From: Phragmites australis
Lineage: Eukaryota > Streptophyta > Magnoliopsida > Poales > Poaceae
NCBI RefSeq assembly: GCF_958298935.1
Contig: NC_084924.1
Coordinates: forward strand, 9,920,001 to 9,984,000
Length of the DNA stretch: 64,000 bases
Reading direction: 5' to 3'
Shown here: piece after piece, positions 1-9,437 of the stretch
How the letters are laid out: each line of letters begins with the position of its first letter
Position numbering within the stretch: the stretch's first letter is position 1
Notes under the pieces: model-generated
The model's input: the letters and a program-made list of their open reading frames with translations, nothing else
Database searches by the model: none
What the model was told of the DNA's origin: nothing
Position numbers and translations under genes: made by a program

Positions 1-99
1 AAGGAGAGGAAGAGAGCGCGGTTTTTGATCGGCGGATTTGAAGAGTATTTTTCGGTAATTTCTTTTATACTTATATTGTTGTTAATAAGTAAAGTAGGA

Positions 100-236
100 C
101 TGTATGACATAGGGTTTAGCACTGTATGACCTAGGGTTTAGAGGTATGACCTAGGGTTTAGGGTTTAGAAAATGCTTACTGTACGACCTAGGGTTTAGCG
201 GTATGACCTAGGGTTTAGGGTTTAGAAACTACTGTA
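100..236 (+). repeat. Interstitial telomere-like repeat cluster
   Basis: Five copies of a unit close to GTATGACCTAGGGTTTAG lie in about 135 bp, and two of them carry a doubled AGGGTTTAGGGTTTAG core. TTTAGGG is the plant telomere repeat, and AAACCCTA (the telo-box) is also a known plant promoter motif. The copies are spaced by non-telomeric bases, so this is not a telomere tract. It lies just upstream of the MULE transposase remnant and may be a subterminal or promoter repeat of that element; that link is inferred. Confidence 0.8.
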
Positions 237-468
237 TTTAGTAGTATATTGTAAATATTAATTATGACATGATAGGATAGCTATTAAATACATAGTAGTA
301 TTTTTAGTATGGTAGTTTCAAATATGTAGAATGTACAGAGTAATAATCGTAGGTTAGTTTGGTTAGGGGTATTATTGAAGAACCTATTGTTAGGTAGTAA
401 TCGGTGTCGGTAATTTTTTAGTTCCGATAATCAGAAATATAGTTTGCCGATTTTAACATTGGTTATAT
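237..468. other. AT-rich stretch without a recognisable feature
   Basis: The stretch between the telomere-like cluster and the transposase remnant is AT-rich and shows no ORF, motif or repeat I can support. It may be 5' flank of the MULE transposase gene. The first 99 bases of the window are likewise unassigned. Confidence 0.4.
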
Positions 469-775
469 TTGCGGATATTTCCAAGGATGGTAGATAAATT
501 ATATTTTCAGATATATTATGGTGAGGGTGAAATTAGTTATGGTCCTAACGATGTAGATCTGTCTGGGTTTCGTCATGTCGTCAAGAATCTTAGTAAAGCC
601 AATGAGAGGACTATTATGGGTATGTGCAAGTGGCTGATGCGGTATTTTCAACTGGATATATAGCAACATAATCTTAAGCTGGAAGCCAATGAGAGGAATA
701 TTATGGGTGTGTGCAAGTGGCTGATGCGGTATTTTCAACTAGATATGTAGCAACATAATCTTAAGCTGAAAGTCG
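469..775 (+). pseudogene. MULE transposase, N-terminal remnant (MULE1)
   Basis: A 64-codon frame contains MVDKLYFQIYYGEGEIS and then NERTIMGMCKWLMRYFQLD. The same N-terminal layout, a basic stretch followed by a 'WLM.xF.ID/LD' helix, occurs just ahead of the DNA-binding region of the MuDR-type transposase on the minus strand near 18950 (there LMQSFKIDPEVQEM). I therefore read this as the extreme N-terminus of a MULE transposase. The frame stops at TAG 661-663. An 87-bp tandem duplication follows, and PMD coding sequence begins within about 100 bp, so the zinc-finger and DDE parts are missing, presumably deleted. The family is inferred from similarity within this window. Confidence 0.55.
601..774 (+). 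repeat. 87-bp tandem duplication
   Basis: Bases 601-687 and 688-774 are near-identical direct copies, each starting AATGAGAGGA and ending near TTAAGCTG, with a handful of substitutions. The duplication includes the end and the stop codon of the transposase remnant, so it arose in or after a decaying element. Confidence 0.85.
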
Positions 776-1079
776 TCCTCAGCCGTGCTAGTCAGGGATA
801 CTTTGGCGAGCTCGTCCTGATCGACGAAGAACCCCAAGGCAGCAGCGAGACGATTCTATTTTGACCGTTCGCTAATAGTAGCCCTAGTTGACCGATGGAG
901 GCCTGAGACACATACTTTCCACCTCCCCTGTGGAGAGATGACTCCGACTTGCAGGACGTAGCCTACCTCTTAAAATTACCTTGTGCGGGAGCTGCGGTTG
1001 GAGTCATCGACATGAATGCTGACTGGATTAACGTCATGCATCAACACTTCTGCCCGGTTCAGTGGACAAACAACGCACC

Positions 1080-2253
1080 CACTACGTGAAAAATGGACAA
1101 GGGTGACGGGTCATAATCGTCATAGGTGACAGGTCCCGCACCCGTCACCCCGAATGCATCACTGATGACATGTAATAAGTGACGGGTAAGGACCCGTCAC
1201 CAATAAAGTCATTGGTGACGGGTCAATACTTGACCTGTCACTTATTAAAGTCCTTGGTGACGGGTCACAACTGTGACCCGTCACTTATGACTGATATACG
1301 GTTTTTGCATTTTATGGACGCGAAAAAAGTCAAAAAATATTTTTCACCCAAGCCAATCCAACTCAGGCCTATCACCACTCGCCATGTGTCTCTACCTATT
1401 TTTCAGGCTGTTTTTAGAATGTGCGTTCCGTGGTAATTGAACTCGCGACGGCCCCTTGTGCGCGTAGCTGCCTAACCACCTCAACCTCGCGTGCGTCCTG
1501 AAGGGACTTGGATAAAAGATCCTTTTAACTATTTTGCCGAGGGTCGTAAGTGACGGGTCACCCGTCACCAATGTTAATTTTACAATAGACATAAAAACCA
1601 GTTGACTCGGAGTACCTTCGGTTAAATAGCCATAAATTTTGCATACAGACTCTGATTTCGACGTTTTTTTTTACTCTATGTACATCTACAGAAAAAGTTA
1701 CATCTGTTTCTGCCCCACTTTGTCGGGTTCGGTGAATTTTTCAAGGCCTAAAACTGCTTGGAAAATTGAGTTCTTGCCTCCGAAAGTTTCTACACCGTTT
1801 TTGGAATGAGCATTTGTGTCCATAGCCATTACCCCTTACATCAAACTTGAGCAGAAATGTATAATGGTCTAGTGCTTCTGAAGTGAGAAAAAATAAGAGA
1901 AAAATAAAATAAAAATATTTTTTTCATTGTTTGGATCATTTTCTGTATTTATGAATAACGTAATTAGTGATGGGTCATAACTTGACCCGTCATTTATGAC
2001 AGGCCTATAAGACCCGTCACCGATGAGTTAGTCATTGGTGACGGGTCAAAACTTGACCCATCACCAATGGCTGGCCTACGATGACCTGTGAGTCATGAGT
2101 CGTCATTGGTGACGGGTAAAGTTTTCACCCGTCACCAATGACTGGCATTAGTGACGGGTCACAACTATGACCTGTCACTTTTATCATATGTGACGGGTCA
2201 TATTACGACCCGTCACTTATGTAGTGTCTCCTTTGTCTATTTTTCACGTAGTG
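1080..2253. mobile_element. Non-autonomous CACTA transposon, 3-bp TSD ACC
   Basis: The left end reads CACTACGTGAAAAATGGACA and the right end is its near-perfect inverse, TGTCTATTTTTCACGTAGTG. The 3-bp target duplication ACC flanks both ends (1077-1079 and 2254-2256). Multiple subterminal copies of GTGACGGGTCA and its inverse cluster at 1105-1290 and 1545-2220, as expected for CACTA transposase binding sites. There is no coding capacity in the 1174 bp, so it would depend on a transposase supplied in trans. It is inserted in an exon of the PMD gene. Confidence 0.95.
1421..1495 (-). other. tRNA-like module inside CACTA element
   Basis: Read on the minus strand, this interior block has GGTGGTTAGGC (like the start of a tRNA A box), then about 30 bp, then GCGAGTTCAATTACCACG, which resembles a degenerate B box (GGTTCGANTCC). 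A related block occurs in the second CACTA element at 43938-44005. It cannot be folded confidently as a functional tRNA and lacks a clear anticodon arm, so I call it tRNA-like only. Confidence 0.4.
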
Positions 2254-2842
2254 ACCCCCTACGTGCTTGAGTTCTTGTCTGATCCACGAGGGGCCACGAA
2301 GAAGTGAATCCTACAGTTCCAGGCACCTTAAAATGCAACTTCTAATTTACTTTTCGAGTATCCAGTTTTGTTCCTTATTATCACTTGCCATATTTGCAGC
2401 CTGCGTACATGCACCCGGAGGCCGACATGTACTCGGTGTCGAGGCATTTGGAGGCCTACCTGCTTTGGCTATTTGGTTGGGTTATGTTCACCAATGCCCA
2501 TGGCCACCTGGTGGCGAGGACCCTTGTTCGGTACGCGAGGTTGATAGCGGATGTGGTTGGCGAGGAGGTACCACAGTTCAGTTGGGCATCTGCTGTCCTT
2601 GCTGCGACATATCGGGCGTTGTGCAACGCGTGCACGAAGAAGGAGCCACTTGCCACTTTTGCTGGGTGCCCACTAGTACTGCAGTTGTGGTCTTACGAGC
2701 GGTTCGCCATAGGCCGGCCAGTTGTGGACCGCTTCTCGTACCCTGAGGAATAGTACGGCGAGCCCGAGGAGGACACGCCCACCATGGCCTCGCTGTGGTG
2801 TCAACGCTGGGTACGTACTGTTTTTAATACTTTAATTGTCAC

Positions 2843-2912
2843 ATGTTTTTGTTATGAATTCAGACTATGTTTCTCATATGTTTTTGTTATGAATTCTGAC
2901 TATGTTTCTCAC
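2843..2912 (+). repeat. 35-bp tandem duplication in a PMD intron
   Basis: Two copies of a 35-bp unit beginning ATGTTTTTGTTATGAATTC lie at 2843-2877 and 2878-2912, differing at about two positions. They fill most of the short intron between the PMD exons ending at 2810 and starting at 2917. Confidence 0.85.
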
Positions 2913-4640
2913 ACAGCCACACTGGGCGCATGAGTAGGCTCACAGCGCGTATGAGCTTTTCAGTCACAGTTCGACCGGCTTCGTCCTGACGACGTGGTAT
3001 GGATGCCGTACAGCTTCTTGGCCATCCAATGCCGTGCGGGTTTGGGCCTGTCTCTGTTGTGAACTCGCGACGAGGAGTACTGGCTTACGAAGACACCGCT
3101 TGTCTTTGACATCTATGTCGAGGAGTACTCACCACACCGCGTCATGCGGCAGTTCGGGCGCTACCAGACTTTCCCTCTTGTCCACATTCGAACTGTTCCA
3201 ATGCACGTCCACAGGTAACTATAATCAAGTGAATAATTCGTAACATTCGTCTTACTGTCAGTCTATTTAACATGGTTCACTTGCAGGTATACACGCAAGG
3301 GACAACCGGGTGGTAACCTCTTGGTAGATCGTTTGGCCCCGTACATCTCAGCATGGTGCTTCGAGGAGTACCTACGGTGGTATGTGCTACATACATGTAC
3401 ACGGGTCACCTTCACCCCAGAGGGTGTTCGGCCCCACATCGCGTCGACTACGGAGGCCTACCCTGGCCATTGGGACGAGGACGCTGCATTAGCGGTATGC
3501 ATAATTTACATCTCATTTTAGTACCACATACTCGCGTAACAACAACTATAAACTGAAACTCTTATTTCTTGTTTGTTTTCACAGGCCGATATCATTTACG
3601 ATATCCATAGGGACGCAGCTGGTACCATGGACCGCCTTAGGCAAGGGGTGCACCTCAGTGCGGCGGATGTGGCGGGGTTCATCAAGCGGGTTTTCGAAAA
3701 GACCGCGCAGGCCTTTAAGCTTACCTCTTGCCGGTCCACTGCAGATGTCGCAGGAGCGCCTCTCAGGTCGAGTGGGGTCCTTGCCGAGTCATCCAGAAGG
3801 TCTGATGTGCACTGCTATCCATCGGTGTTGGCACCCACACGGACCCCTGTACCACGACCTACAGGCCCGGACCCAATAGGTACGGATATTTCATACGCAC
3901 GGCGTTTAAAGATATTCGTTTCTTACTGGTACATTAATTTTAAATAAATATTAGGTGTACCTACACACGTCTCGACGCTACCACCTAGACCGAGCCCCGT
4001 GCCGACACCCTCACCACTCGCAGGCCACTCAGGTACTGGACGACACTACATTGCCGTATTCAATATATTCAATAGTACATCTAATATTGTCCACAGGTTA
4101 CTTCGGTGATGAGGCCGGGTCGTCTTCAGCTACATCGCGACTGATCCCACCACCAGCGTTCGACCCCTACTACGGCACGCACGCCTAGCCATCTGCTGCT
4201 GCACCTGCCATGTACAATAGTGCATTTTATACAACTACTTTCATTTCCACATTTTCCATATCTAATACATTCATCTGTTCGTAGGCCCCTCCAGCTTGTA
4301 CACATGGACGCCGGTAGATCCTTCTCAGTCTTCATACCGGAGTCAGGAGGATGAGCCTGGGCTAGACCCCCCGTTTGACCTCGTGCAGGATTTCTTTGGG
4401 GGCACACCAGACTACGACGTCCTCCAGCAGTCCCAGGTACCCAGTGCTCCACTTCTGACATAGCATACCCAGGAGGAGGGCTCGACACCAGTGATCCCTA
4501 CTAAAACTACCAGGTAGGTCGGTGCATCCGACGCCGTGACCTACTCTAGGGGCCACGTGAGGGCCAACCAGTGGCAGCGGCAGTGGGACCATGATGGGGG
4601 AATGGCCGATAGCAGCGTGGGAGACAACACTAGGATTGTA

Positions 4641-5325
4641 CATTTATTTTTTAACTTACATATGCATATTCGATTCGCAGATCTATTCTTACATATTTGG
4701 ACACGTGTAATCTTTATGGTCCACTTACCATGTCATAACTGCATTTCTTATTTCAATGTGACCGCACACTAATTGCATTTCTTAATCCAACATGACCACA
4801 CGCTACTTTCTATCGTCCTCGGCCATGTATGAACCGTTCACGACGGACCTAGAAAAGTATTTCTTACAAAGCTACTTATACACGAAGTGACCACTCCAAA
4901 ACTCTGTCGGAAGTCTAACTTTAGTCACAAAGTGACCACACAACTGAACTTTAAGCATGAAACGACATCACCTCTGTCCTGACGTAATTTGCAGACACGA
5001 ATTGACCGCACCACTCAACTTTAATCATGAAATGACAACACATTTGTCCTTGCGCAGGCTATAGACAAGAAGGGACAACATCGGACAACTTTTACCAAAA
5101 ATTAAATGATAACACATGTACCTTGACATATGGAATCTCTGTCTAGTATCATTGCCACAACTTTTCCATTCTTCAATAGGGAATCTAATGCTCCGGCCAC
5201 CCTCTAAGCCCTTCCACCCACTCTTTTGTTCAAGAGAGAATCCAATGCTCATGCCTTCTCCCACCATAAATAACCCAACCTTCATACATGGATACACCAC
5301 TCATTTCCCAGTTCTCTCAATTGCA
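4641..5325. other. MULE1 spacer with degenerate repeats
   Basis: There is no gene. From about 4860 to 5110 a loose, degenerate repeat of roughly 50-70 bp recurs, with variants of 'tgaccacaCaactttaatcatgaaatgacaacaca'-like text. This resembles the equally degenerate spacer behind the PMD gene of MULE3 (35050-35430). It separates the PMD gene from the GRF-like gene. Confidence 0.45.
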
Positions 5326-5908
5326 ATGTCTTCCTCAGCTCCACCAAGCCCACCCAAGAAACATCCCCCAGAGGGTCGGACCACCGATGTGCTTCTGTGG
5401 TGACCGTTGTAGGCTTCGCAAGTCCCATGACATCTCCTACACCTATGGGCTGCGCTTCTTCATATGTGCTAACTACCAATATGACAAGCCTCAACATGGA
5501 CCGTATAAGTATCCACCGGTATAGAAATAAAGATTAGTCACATCTTTCCCGATTTCACACACTGTTTTACTAATTTCTCATCTTGTTCTATTTGTCCAGT
5601 CCCCTCCACCTATCTGTGACTTTATTGAATGGCTCGACATTGAGCAAAATGAAGACCAGAAGCGGTGGGTCGATATGACCATGCGGTGGAGGATGGAAGC
5701 TTACGCACGCCGGGAGTACGAGCAACAGCAAGAGGAATTACGCCTGAAGCGGCAGGAAAAAGAGCGCATGAGGAAGGCAACATAGGATCATATCGCGGCT
5801 CAGGACCGGTTAGTTGAGAGGGCAAGGAAGCGGGAGAGGGCCCATCGCGCTAAGGAGGTAGGTCCCGATGCCCTGCGAAAGGGCAAATATTCTAGGTGCA
5901 CTCAGTAG
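5326..5908 (+). pseudogene. GRF-like zinc-finger gene of MULE1
   Basis: ATG at 5326 starts MSSSAPPSPPKKHPPEGR. A frameshift near 5380 separates this from MCFCGDRCRLRKSHD followed by TYGLRFFICANYQYD, a CxC...C...FxC.N pattern like the GRF zinc finger of plant transposon-linked proteins. Exon 1 ends at 5518 (CCG|GTATAG) and exon 2 runs 5600-5908 after TTTGTCCAG. Exon 2 encodes WLDIEQNEDQKRWVDM, then a charged, probably coiled-coil tail with an internal TAG near 5783, and ends LRKGKYSRCTQ. An inverted copy lies at 7561-8165. The role is unknown; nucleic-acid binding is suggested only by the finger pattern. Confidence 0.65.
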
Positions 5909-6299
5909 AGAGTATCTAATATATCCCGACATGTTTCCACTCCCTAAGACATGTTATGATTAGGAGGGACGCACCATTAAGTAGGTCTTTGTGCAAACCG
6001 TACATGCATCTTTTTTGTCGTCGTGGTTACAGTCTCATGTAATGTTTTCCACCATATGTATAATCTTATGTTTGTAACCTCATTGCCGCGTAATATGCTG
6101 CGAGTGCTTTACATATATAATTTGTTCAAAAATATTGATTTTTTATCCTCCGAACAATACGTGAAGTACTCGAAAATATCGCTTCCCCAATATACCGTAT
6201 TGGCCTCTTTTTAACCATTTTAATTCCAAATTTTGCAAAAAATCAATTTCAAATATTGAGCAACATTTTGCAATATATTTTGCAACTTAAAAAAATAGC

Positions 6300-6569
6300 C
6301 TACCTACCCATTAGGAGGACGGTTGGAATGGTACCCGTCCTCTCATTGTTCGACAGCCCCTACCCGCCCCCTAAGAGAGCGGTTAGCCCCCTTGCCGCCC
6401 TCTCAGAGAGCGGTTAGGTCACCCACCCTCTCAGGGGACGGTACGGATTTTTTACCACCCTCTCAGAGGATTACAACCCTCTCAGGGCGGCAAGCGGCTA
6501 CTTTTGCAAATACTACCCCGAGAAATCTATTTATTTAAATTTTTAATAATAAAAATAAAAATAAAAAAC
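6300..6569 (-). repeat. Right terminal inverted repeat of MULE1
   Basis: Read inward from 6569 on the minus strand, the sequence starts GTTTTTTATTTTTATT and contains TTTAAATAAATAGA. It then has a run of short palindromic blocks of the form ACCGCTCTCTGAGAGGGCGG. The same layout forms both ends of MULE3 (33457 and 39244) and MULE4 (22162 and 23185). No partner is visible at the left edge, so MULE1 begins outside the window. The 5909-6299 stretch between the GRF gene and this TIR holds nothing recognisable. Confidence 0.75.
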
Positions 6570-6814
6570 GTGCAATCTGGCTACATAGGCCACATAGCAG
6601 CACGAGCAATTCGCATTGATGGAGCCGAGCCGAGCTTGACTTGGACTACCTAACATCCTACTTGCTTCCATCCAGAACTACTAGGCTAGGCCCAAACCGG
6701 TTCTAATGGGCCTCGTTTCAAATGCCTACGCTCTTCACTAGCAGTAGCAGTCCAAAAATTCTCGATCTTGGCATGAACCAAGAATCTCCTTCGTTGCATT
6801 TGTGAACACAGTTC
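6570..6814. other. Spacer between MULE1 and MULE2
   Basis: About 245 bp without ORF or repeat that I can support. It may be the chromosomal sequence into which the two MULEs inserted. Confidence 0.4.
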
Positions 6815-7035
6815 ACAATATATATATTCAAGAATACGTTGAAAAAAATTACATGTGTAGGCTACCTTCGCCTGTTCAATGGGCGAGAACAAGATCTTGC
6901 CGGTTGAACAGGCGAGAACTTGTGAGCCCTGACACTCAGTGTATTAAATAACCGGAGAGAGGAACATCCCGCTCGCTCAGTGGACGAGAACTTGATCTTG
7001 CTCGCTGAACGGGCGAAATCTTCATCTCGTCCAGT
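6815..7035. repeat. Left TIR of MULE2
   Basis: It contains AAGAATACGTTGAAAAAAATTAC, then several short palindromic GTTCAATGGGCGAGAAC-like blocks. It matches the reverse complement of 19545-19795 over most of its length with roughly three-quarters identity by eye, including AGTGTATTAAATAAC opposite AGTGCATTAAATAAC. Confidence 0.7.
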
Positions 7036-7560
7036 GAATGGATGACATCTTTATTAATATATAGCAGAATAGGCATATGTATAATTTTTTTTCTAATATA
7101 ATTTTTGTATACGGTAATTTGAAAAATATGGCACATTCATTCAGTGAAAAATGTTCGTTGCGCAAATAGTTGTCCAAACGACATCACGGAGGGGTTCATT
7201 CTATCCTTAATTTTGGTTCGATGTCATTTTATCGACATTTGTCTATAGTTGATGTAGATATGTGAGTTAATTTTTTTAGTAAAGTAACATTGAGAGAATA
7301 TAAAATCTAATTTGTCAAACAATAGTAGTTATAGAACATAATTATCATATAAACTAGCATGGAGGTTACATATGCTGATAATCATCACATGGGATATGGA
7401 ATTTATTGTTGCTGCGCGAATGGATCCTAACCATAAAAAATGATGACAACAAACGTTGGCATGTATGGTACGAGTAAAGACTAACCTAATAGTGTATTGC
7501 CGCTAAACCTAAAATGCTTTAGAGAATGAAAATAGATTGAATTACAATAGATACTCTCTA
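7036..7560. other. AT-rich MULE2 interior without a gene
   Basis: No coding signal or repeat was seen. It lies downstream of the minus-strand GRF-like gene and probably holds its 3' UTR. The first about 25 bp beyond that gene's stop still match the MULE1 copy (AGTAGAGAGTATCTA). Confidence 0.4.
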
Positions 7561-8165
7561 CTAAGTGCACCTAGAATATTTGCCCTTTCGTAGGGCATTG
7601 GGGCCCTCCGTCTTAGTGTGATGGACCCTCTCCAGCTTCCTTTCCCTCTCTGCTTCGCGTGCCTTAGTTGCGGCGTGCTCCTTCACTACATTCCTCATGT
7701 ACTCCTCCCGACGCTTGAGTCGTAGTAACTCCTGTTGTTGCTTGTACTCATTGCATTTGTAAGCTTGCCACCTCCACTGTATGCTCATGTCGACCCACCG
7801 CTTTTGGTCCTCAGTTTGCTCCATATCCAGCCATCTCATGAAGTCAAAAATAGGTGGAGGAGAATGAAAAAATGAAACAAAAGGGGACATTAGTAAGACA
7901 ATGCTTGAAATCATATGTAAAGTACCACAAGAGTGATCTATGTCGCTATACCGATGGATACTCATACGCTCCATATCAAGATGGGTCGTACTGATAGTTG
8001 GCACACATGAAGAAGCAGCTGCCATAGGTGTAGGAGATGTCCTAGGACTCGTGAAGCCTGCAAGGATCGTTATAGAAGTACATTGGCGGTTCGACCTCCA
8101 GTGAGATGAAAATCCTCCAATATTTCTTGGGTGGGCTTAGTGGTGCTTAGAAAAATATTTCAGTT
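7561..8165 (-). pseudogene. GRF-like zinc-finger gene copy of MULE2
   Basis: This inverted paralogue of 5326-5908 ends in the same LRKGKYSRCT (stop 7561-7563) and shows RWLDMEQTEDQKRWVDM. Upstream, the finger region is recognisable (VEPPMYFYNDPCRLHES and CANYQYD), but its key cysteines are partly replaced and a TAG follows. The intron acceptor is damaged: where the MULE1 copy has CCAG|T, this one has CAT|T. The open 154-codon frame here therefore runs through what was an intron. It is a decayed copy in tail-to-tail orientation with the MULE1 gene. Confidence 0.65.
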
Positions 8166-8651
8166 GGAAGAGCTGAGAAATGAGTGGTCTATCTATGCTT
8201 GAGAGTGGGGTTATTTATGGTGGCTGGGGACTGGTGCATGGATTGATTGCATAGGCATGGATAGGAGTAGGAGCATGGGATCCAATGTGAAAGCTGGAGA
8301 AGTTGTGGCATTGATGTTTGGTAGAGATTTTTTGTGAAAGTTGTTGCTTAGTATGGTCATTTCATTCTGCAAAAGTTTATTAATGAGTTATTGTTGCCTC
8401 TCGCGGGAAGGGTGTTTCAACTAGTGCAAACCATTGAGTCTGTTACCGCTATTGTATTCCACTTAAGACATTCATGTGTTGTATGCTACGTGTATCGTAC
8501 TATCGTTATTGCAGTTTATGAGGGTGTCGTCAATTCAGTATAACTAGAGGCAATGTATCCCAAATGTAGTAGTGGTAGGGTTCGTAATGCGACTGATTTT
8601 ATAGTGGAAAGTTACAAGCTAATGATTAATTGTCTGATAGGACGACACCTT
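8166..8651. other. MULE2 interior up to the gypsy insertion
   Basis: No gene is seen. The first part (to about 8350) resembles the 5' flank of the MULE1 GRF gene, and the rest is unassigned. The last five bases (8647-8651, ACCTT) are the left target duplication of the gypsy element. Confidence 0.45.
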
Positions 8652-9437
8652 TGTAAGACCCTAATCCTAGGATCTCTTGTGCCTCATGTATCAGTTCCTG
8701 GATTAAGTAGCTGATACGCACAGTATAACAGTTGTAGTATCACAGTCAAACTTCGTACATAAGTATTAAGATTAGAGAGTACAAAATATTACAAACCAAA
8801 CAGTAATAATACAAACCTGGCCGAACAGCCAACAAAAGTGCAGTGAAAAGCAAAGACCCAAGCCACAAGAAACTAGGGTGCGAGTGCGACTTCTAAGAAT
8901 ACTCTTCATCCTCACCTTCACCTTCAGCGTTGGCAGTGTCTGCTTCCTCATCTGAATGACAAGAAGAGTGAGTATGAAAGGTACTCAACAAGCCTTATAC
9001 TACTTCAAGATGTTGATAGATGCATAAATGGGTAATTCAAGGATAAGACTTTACTGTTTAGTTTTAAGCGTAAAGTAGTTTATGTAGGTATTCAATTGTA
9101 TCATTTAGTATTGACCTTAAAACAATTTAAATAGTTTAAATCCGGGTAAGAAGCTTTATCTAGGGGTTTTCAGTCCTGGGAGGGGTTACACCTCACTCCC
9201 TAGTCCCTATTATCATATCTGGTTTACCTCTAGTACCACACAGCTTCTAGTGGATCGAGCCAGGAACCTCATCACACGGACATCTAATACACACACTCAC
9301 TCATCAAGACACACGCACCCGAAGTCTACTCAAGCGTGATTATGCCTTCGCGTGTCCATGACCATGGACACGGTTATTTGAATATATTTACACTCTACAG
9401 AGGTTGGACACTATACCGACGTGATATACTCAGCCTC
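8652..9437 (-). repeat. 3' LTR fragment of the gypsy element
   Basis: It starts TGTAAGACCCTAATCC and aligns with 12650-13408 along its whole length, with roughly 90% identity by eye and small indels. The match ends at CTCAGCCTCCAA (about 9437 and 13408), which marks the deletion junction with the protease region. Confidence 0.85.

Larger units (their letters stand above)
776..4640 (+). pseudogene. PMD (plant mobile domain) gene of MULE1, interrupted by a CACTA element
   Basis: This is a spliced gene with a plant mobile domain, the family that includes MAIN-like proteins and many transposon ORFs. The first exon (to 1079) shows DRWRPETHTFHLPCGEMTPT and then LQDVAYLLKLPCAG, with a frameshift near 950. 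Later exons inferred from GT/AG sites and homology are about 2257-2340, 2400-2810, 2917-3214, 3287-3494, 3585-3879, 3955-4032, 4097-4209 and 4285-4635. Hallmarks include EEYSPHRVMRQFGRYQ near 3120, FEEYLRWYV near 3360 and KTAQAFKLTSCRSTADVA near 3700. Stops occur in several exons (for example 2750-2752), and the CACTA element splits the first exon. A paralogue lies on the minus strand at 35530-38650, and a fragment at 17050-17755. PMD function is unknown; it is usually carried by MULEs or Ty3/gypsy elements. Confidence 0.8.

Noticed and set aside
3034..3243. Alternative frames over the PMD exons
   Set aside because: They are shadows: only one frame per exon matches the two other PMD copies, and splice sites fit that frame.
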